From a virus, in IMG/VR virus record IMGVR_UViG_3300046000_008493, positions 1-25,396 of that record: a stretch of DNA of 25,396 nucleotides; one strand, 5' to 3'. Positions 22,071-25,396 of this stretch are shown here, piece after piece. The position numbers and the translations under genes are program-made. Within the stretch, counting starts at the first letter, position 1; the number at the start of each line of letters is the position of its first letter. The notes under the pieces are model-generated. The model was given only the letters and a program-made list of their open reading frames with translations. It was not told the DNA's origin and did no database searches.

Positions 22071-22397
22071 TTAATAAGGTTTTGTAGTAGTTGCTTTAGG
22101 TACAGTTTGGAATTCAACTACACCTTCTATGTTTTTAATCTGGTCAATAATTTTATTAATACCAGCTTTAGTATCACTACCTAATGAATGGGTATCAATT
22201 TTAACATCAATTTGTGCCTCATATCTTAACTGATTTTCAGCTGATATGTTAGGTTGAGAAGCTTGTGAATTAACAATTGTAACACCTGGTAATGAACGAA
22301 TAGCAGATAAAATATCTGTTTGTTTCTTTACTTTTGTATTAGTAATTAATTTACCAACTATTTGAAATTGTTTATCTTCAATTATGCGAATCCTCAT
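22071..22397 (-). CDS. Small protein with ferredoxin-like repeat pattern (108 aa)
   Basis: Begins MRIRIIEDKQF, related to MKIRIKED of the membrane protein at 19218-19757; I5-I6-E7 fits the gp21 site. The body has a beta-alpha-beta pattern: DILSAIRSLPGVTIVNSQ (about 28-45), then YEAQIDVKIDTH (59-70), then INKIIDQIKNIEGVVEFQTV (80-99), like a small ferredoxin-like (ACT-type) fold. No metal or catalytic site is evident. Starts on the last base of the upstream stop (TAATG). Confidence 0.7.
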   Translation of the reverse strand: MRIRIIEDKQFQIVGKLITNTKVKKQTDILSAIRSLPGVTIVNSQASQPNISAENQLRYEAQIDVKIDTHSLGSDTKAGINKIIDQIKNIEGVVEFQTVPKATTTKPY

Positions 22398-22948
22398 TAA
22401 TGTAAAAATTTAAGTTTGTACTTAGTTGATTCAATTAATGATACTACTTCATCAACTTGGTTTTGTATGTATGAATCTTGTGGTAATACGTTACGATTTT
22501 TTTCAACGTACATACATAACGCTTCAAAATACTTAACTACACTACCTTCATCTTCCATCCATATACTTTCACTTTTATATCCTCTTAAGATACCATAACG
22601 GCCTTGATATGATTCAATAATACCATCTACTAAACCTACAATTTCATCATAATATGTGTTTAATGCAGAATGAGCAGCAAATGATGGTGTTTGTAAATGA
22701 AATATATGAGCCTGTGTACGGGAAGCAAAAAGTGTTGACACAAAATTTGCCATCGTATTTGATGGTTCTGGTATTTCAATAGAAATTTCTGGTTGATCAG
22801 GGTTAATTGTAGAAATATCAAATCTTTCTTTTAATTCAGCAGCGTATAATGCTTTCATGTATTTTTCAGCTGTGTCTGTATCTTTAGAACAGCCAACTTT
22901 GGCGCCTGTTTCTTTATATACACAATTTCCTTTACGTTTGTATGGCAT
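22397..22948 (-). CDS. Dps/ferritin-like protein with full ferroxidase ligand set
   Basis: The 183-residue protein has two parts. Residues 1-40 carry YKRKGNCVYKETGAKVGCSK and a helix with TAEKYMKALYAAE, a basic Cys-containing module common at the ends of phage proteins. Residues about 65-182 form a helical bundle of Dps type: A-H81-IFHLQTPSFAA-H93 ... D108-GII-E112 reproduces the spacing of the E. coli Dps ferroxidase ligands H51, H63, D78 and E82 exactly (12, 15 and 19 residues). The E. coli D67 equivalent is N97. It resembles the phage DUF5856-type proteins as I remember them. Dps proteins oxidise iron and protect DNA from hydroxyl radicals; here the role could be to protect phage DNA or store iron. 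Oligomer formation is not shown by sequence. ATG is 20 bases after an ATATTTATA element. Confidence 0.82.
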   Translation of the reverse strand: MPYKRKGNCVYKETGAKVGCSKDTDTAEKYMKALYAAELKERFDISTINPDQPEISIEIPEPSNTMANFVSTLFASRTQAHIFHLQTPSFAAHSALNTYYDEIVGLVDGIIESYQGRYGILRGYKSESIWMEDEGSVVKYFEALCMYVEKNRNVLPQDSYIQNQVDEVVSLIESTKYKLKFLH

Positions 22949-22968
22949 TTTATATAGTTTTTATCCTA

Positions 22969-22977
22969 TATAAATAT
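22969..22977 (-). promoter_or_regulatory. ATATTTATA element, 20 bases before the Dps-like gene
   Basis: Exact copy of the recurrent nonamer on the coding strand, in the 30-base gap following the zinc-ribbon gene. It would head the long run of coupled small genes down to 16994. Confidence 0.4.
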
Positions 22978-22978
22978 A

Positions 22979-23554
22979 TTACAATTGCTGTTCACGTAAC
23001 TTTTTAATATATTCTTTAACGTTTTTTATTTCATCATCATTAATTTTACCTCCACCCCATGATTCAATTACACCCTGCTCATTTATATATGATTCATTTT
23101 TAGTTGATAAAAAATTATTAACAGCTTCTTCAAAATCATTAATCATAGCATCTTTATTAGTATTCATCATTGATTTTTCATACTCATTCCACTTGCCACT
23201 AATTTTAATTTTAGTTTCCATATCTACAACACAATCAAAACACATTTTATGTATAGTCCACATTTTCTTATTATACTCATTTATTTTCATTGGATTGTTA
23301 CAATGAGGACAAGAGATAGGCATAACAAATAGACGTTTTAAAGTGTCATATTTTGTGACTGTTTGTTTAATACCATTTTTAATAGTCCAAACTTTACCTG
23401 TATCTTCCCAAATGTCACCTTCTTGATAATCAATATGTTGTTTTGTATAACCTATTTGAGTACCTACAGAACCGCCAGAATTACCTGTAATAATATTTCT
23501 CATTCTCTGTACATCACGTTTAGAGAATTCTTTCTTTAATTGATTTTCATTCAT
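22979..23554 (-). CDS. Zinc-ribbon phage protein of unknown function (191 aa)
   Basis: Begins MNENQLKKEFSKRDVQRMRN, a basic helix, then a beta segment with YQEGDIWEDTGKVWTIKNGI (43-62). A four-Cys metal site C82-PH-C85 and C105-FD-C108 flanks MKINEYNKKMWTIHK, fitting a zinc ribbon. The rest is helical and charged. Zinc ribbons of this kind bind nucleic acid or protein; I do not recognise a specific family. The start overlaps the end of the multidomain gene by 4 bases (ATGA), so the two are probably translated together. Confidence 0.75.
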   Translation of the reverse strand: MNENQLKKEFSKRDVQRMRNIITGNSGGSVGTQIGYTKQHIDYQEGDIWEDTGKVWTIKNGIKQTVTKYDTLKRLFVMPISCPHCNNPMKINEYNKKMWTIHKMCFDCVVDMETKIKISGKWNEYEKSMMNTNKDAMINDFEEAVNNFLSTKNESYINEQGVIESWGGGKINDDEIKNVKEYIKKLREQQL

Positions 23555-25396
23555 AAACCTAAATCTTGTAACTGTTTTATTGTGTCAGCAGTTGATGTAT
23601 GATGTATTCCTACACCACCAGCATCTTTCCATCTTTGAATATTATCTGCTCTATCGTCTATTAATATAGCATTTGGTTTTGCAAATTGTTGTTTTTGTTC
23701 AGCTGCTCTTAATATAAGTTTAGTACCAGGCATATTTCTTTTTACCCAAACAAATTTACCTATTTTAGATGACTCATCTCTTGATGGTGCTGATAGTAAT
23801 TCAGGATTGTATTTGTCTATATAATTCCATAATTGTTTTCCATCAGGCATCCATTTTAATTTAATCCAAAATGCAGCACCTGCTTTTTGAATAGGTTCCC
23901 AAAATTGTTTAGGATCAGTACTAAAACTAGCTTCTGTACCAGTTAGATCTTTATATCCTTTATCAAAATCAACTAATACACCATCCATATCACAGTATAT
24001 CTTATATTCTTTATTTTCAGTTTTAACTGCTTCAAATATCTCAGGTTTATATTGACCAAATTGTCTTAATAAAACACCAGCGGCGGCATTAGCTTCATTC
24101 TCAATTGGTGAACCTGTTGCCCCATCATCTTGTGTTAATGGTTTTAATTCAGCTTGTTTACGATGTACTAATTCATGAGCTAATGTGCGTAAAATATCAG
24201 CTGTCATTCTTGATCCTCTAACAACTAATAATTTACCTGTGTCTGGTCTGTAAGAACCTAATGAATGCATTTGTTTAGCTACATCTTCATCATCTGTAAA
24301 TTCAATTTCAGGTATATCTTGTAATTCAAGTGCTTTAGTGGCAAAATCTATAAAATCACTTACTATATCTGTTTCATTTTCTTCTAGTCCTGCTTTATTT
24401 AATTTAGAGTAATATTTTGGATCTTCACCTAAATGAGCTAAAGCTATTTTTTTAGCTATTTTTTCATCAGTAGTGTGTTCTTTTTCTGTTTTAATTCCTT
24501 TCTTTAATTCTTCAGGATCAACATCTTTTTCATCTACTGTAGGAACATCAAGTTGAAGTTCAGTTAATGATTTTTGCCACCATTTAATAGTGAATAAATC
24601 TTCTTCAACATTAATCGGTATATTATGTTTAGATAAATATTTAAGTACTTGCTCACGCTGTGTCGGACTATCTCCTAAATTAGGAATCAACATACGTCTT
24701 TCTTGTCCGTCAAATGCATGTTGAGAATATTCAAATGGTATTAATAATGTATTAAGAAAGTTTTCTATTTTTGGAGTTAATTTATAAGGTACTCTTATAA
24801 TTAATTGACCATCTTGTTGATTTTCTTGTAATTGGTCAATACTTAATACTGGTATTCCTAATATATTGAGTATATCATCAAAATCACCTTTCTGAATTAC
24901 TACATCAGGAAAACATCCTTTAAGTAATTCAATATTGTTTAAATATTCATTTTTAGCTTTTGAATACTCAGTTGATTCTTTATCTGGAGTTGATCTTATT
25001 TGTAGTACTGATTGTTTTATTTTATCTATTACTTCACGAACTTGAGTTCCTGATAGTCTTTTATTTTGTGATACTACTTTTTCATTAACAGATATAGGCA
25101 TTACTCTTGTACCAAATGCTTTTTGTAATGAAACAAAGTATTGTTGATCTTCAACTTCTTCTTTAGCGCCAGCTACATACGCTATTAGTTCTAAGTCATT
25201 ATCCATTCTAGAAAAAATATCTTTAATTGGAGAAGCATTTTTAGATACTTCAACAGAAACTTTAGCCATAGGTGAAGCTGCTAAATATAAGTCCCAAATA
25301 CGTTTACTCATACTTGCTGTTATACCATCACGTTCTTTTTGTCCAATTAAAACTATTACTTTAGTAACATATGATCTTGAAGCTAAATCTTTCATT
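23551..25396 (-). CDS. Nucleotidyltransferase-like / metallopeptidase / HAD phosphatase fusion (5' end cut)
   Basis: The visible 614 residues contain several domains. The first ATG (25395) lies at the very edge and is probably internal, because the nucleotidyltransferase region lacks its N-terminal phosphate-binding H-x-G-H part. Residues 1-125 match the second half of that fold: VIVLIGQKERDGITASMSKR, LELIAYVAG and LSGTQVRE (113-120), the iSxTxxR-type ending. About 150-290 is an alpha/beta linker domain, unrecognised. About 345-455 is a zinc metallopeptidase: H407-ELV-H411 in LAHELVHRKQ, with downstream Glu candidates in PIENEANAAAG. About 463-614 is a HAD phosphatase: motif I D469-M-D471-GVLVDF, motif II LSAPS, motif IV LID580-D581RADN, like 5'-nucleotidase (NT5C-type) proteins. 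Uncommon domain combination; the role is unknown. Confidence 0.85.
   Translation of the reverse strand, partial: MKDLASRSYVTKVIVLIGQKERDGITASMSKRIWDLYLAASPMAKVSVEVSKNASPIKDIFSRMDNDLELIAYVAGAKEEVEDQQYFVSLQKAFGTRVMPISVNEKVVSQNKRLSGTQVREVIDKIKQSVLQIRSTPDKESTEYSKAKNEYLNNIELLKGCFPDVVIQKGDFDDILNILGIPVLSIDQLQENQQDGQLIIRVPYKLTPKIENFLNTLLIPFEYSQHAFDGQERRMLIPNLGDSPTQREQVLKYLSKHNIPINVEEDLFTIKWWQKSLTELQLDVPTVDEKDVDPEELKKGIKTEKEHTTDEKIAKKIALAHLGEDPKYYSKLNKAGLEENETDIVSDFIDFATKALELQDIPEIEFTDDEDVAKQMHSLGSYRPDTGKLLVVRGSRMTADILRTLAHELVHRKQAELKPLTQDDGATGSPIENEANAAAGVLLRQFGQYKPEIFEAVKTENKEYKIYCDMDGVLVDFDKGYKDLTGTEASFSTDPKQFWEPIQKAGAAFWIKLKWMPDGKQLWNYIDKYNPELLSAPSRDESSKIGKFVWVKRNMPGTKLILRAAEQKQQFAKPNAILIDDRADNIQRWKDAGGVGIHHTSTADTIKQLQDLGL

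Noticed and set aside
21070-22117. Longer starts at 22117 and 21084
   Set aside because: They overlap the preceding genes and obscure leader peptides that match other genes; the later ATGs give TAA-T-ATG junctions like the neighbours.
5316-22977. TATAAATA on the plus strand as T4 late promoters for rightward transcription
   Set aside because: No gene lies on the plus strand, so rightward promoters before every leftward gene make no sense. The copies are more likely ATATTTATA elements read on the minus strand.
1-25396. CRISPR array, insertion sequence or integrase
   Set aside because: No spaced direct repeats, terminal inverted repeats or transposase/integrase motifs were seen; the only tandem repeat is the short coding repeat in the scaffold gene.
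1-25396. Alternative genetic code (stop-codon reassignment)
   Set aside because: All genes read through with the standard code at expected lengths, and TAA, TAG and TGA all end genes with tight junctions.

Overview
This window reads as part of the genome of a T4-like tailed double-stranded DNA phage (Caudoviricetes, myovirus-type head module). The DNA is very AT-rich (about 30% GC by eye). I find 32 protein genes, all on the minus strand and packed almost end to end, so transcription and gene order run from high to low coordinates. Three head proteins are clearly T4-like by their motifs: large terminase gp17, portal gp20 and major capsid protein gp23. Prohead protease gp21 is also clear, and gp22 scaffold is identified by position and composition. 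The host is unknown. Nearly all genes lack a Shine-Dalgarno sequence and have A/T-rich starts, which would fit a Bacteroidota host or another AT-rich aquatic bacterium, but this is a weak inference. I see no tRNA, CRISPR array, insertion sequence or integrase.

Right part (25396-16994): a train of mostly small genes joined by TAATG, ATGA or TAA-N-ATG junctions. It starts with a multidomain protein cut by the window edge (nucleotidyltransferase-like, HExxH metallopeptidase and HAD phosphatase domains), then a zinc-ribbon protein and a Dps/ferritin-like protein with all ferroxidase ligands. After these come about ten small proteins, several of which begin with short related leader peptides. Middle part (16969-12283): a small leader-bearing protein and a terminator, then a group that looks auxiliary: a conserved phage protein with an ESAQML motif, a COG2509-like FAD flavoprotein, a small MORN-like protein and a NadR-like P-loop kinase. 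A leader-bearing structural candidate and a membrane-anchored coiled-coil protein follow, then a second terminator.

Left part (12200-1): the head module, in the order terminase, portal, four proteins of unknown role, a 42-residue basic protein, a 561-residue protein, protease, terminator, scaffold, major capsid protein. The tail sheath and tube genes (18 and 19), which sit between 17 and 20 in T4, are absent here. The scaffold-capsid pair is isolated behind its own terminator and has a structured leader with the only strong Shine-Dalgarno sequence I noticed.

The most interesting pattern is that about a dozen otherwise unrelated proteins begin with short, recurrent amphipathic leaders of five types. 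Nearly all contain the (L/I)-x-E cleavage consensus of the T4 prohead protease within the first 20 or so residues. T4 internal head proteins and Alt carry such a capsid-targeting leader. My inference is that this phage packs a large and varied set of proteins in its head and that gp21 trims them. A second pattern is a nonamer, ATATTTATA on the coding strand, found just upstream of most genes that follow a real intergenic gap. It is a candidate late-promoter element, although it is the reverse complement of the T4-type TATAAATA.
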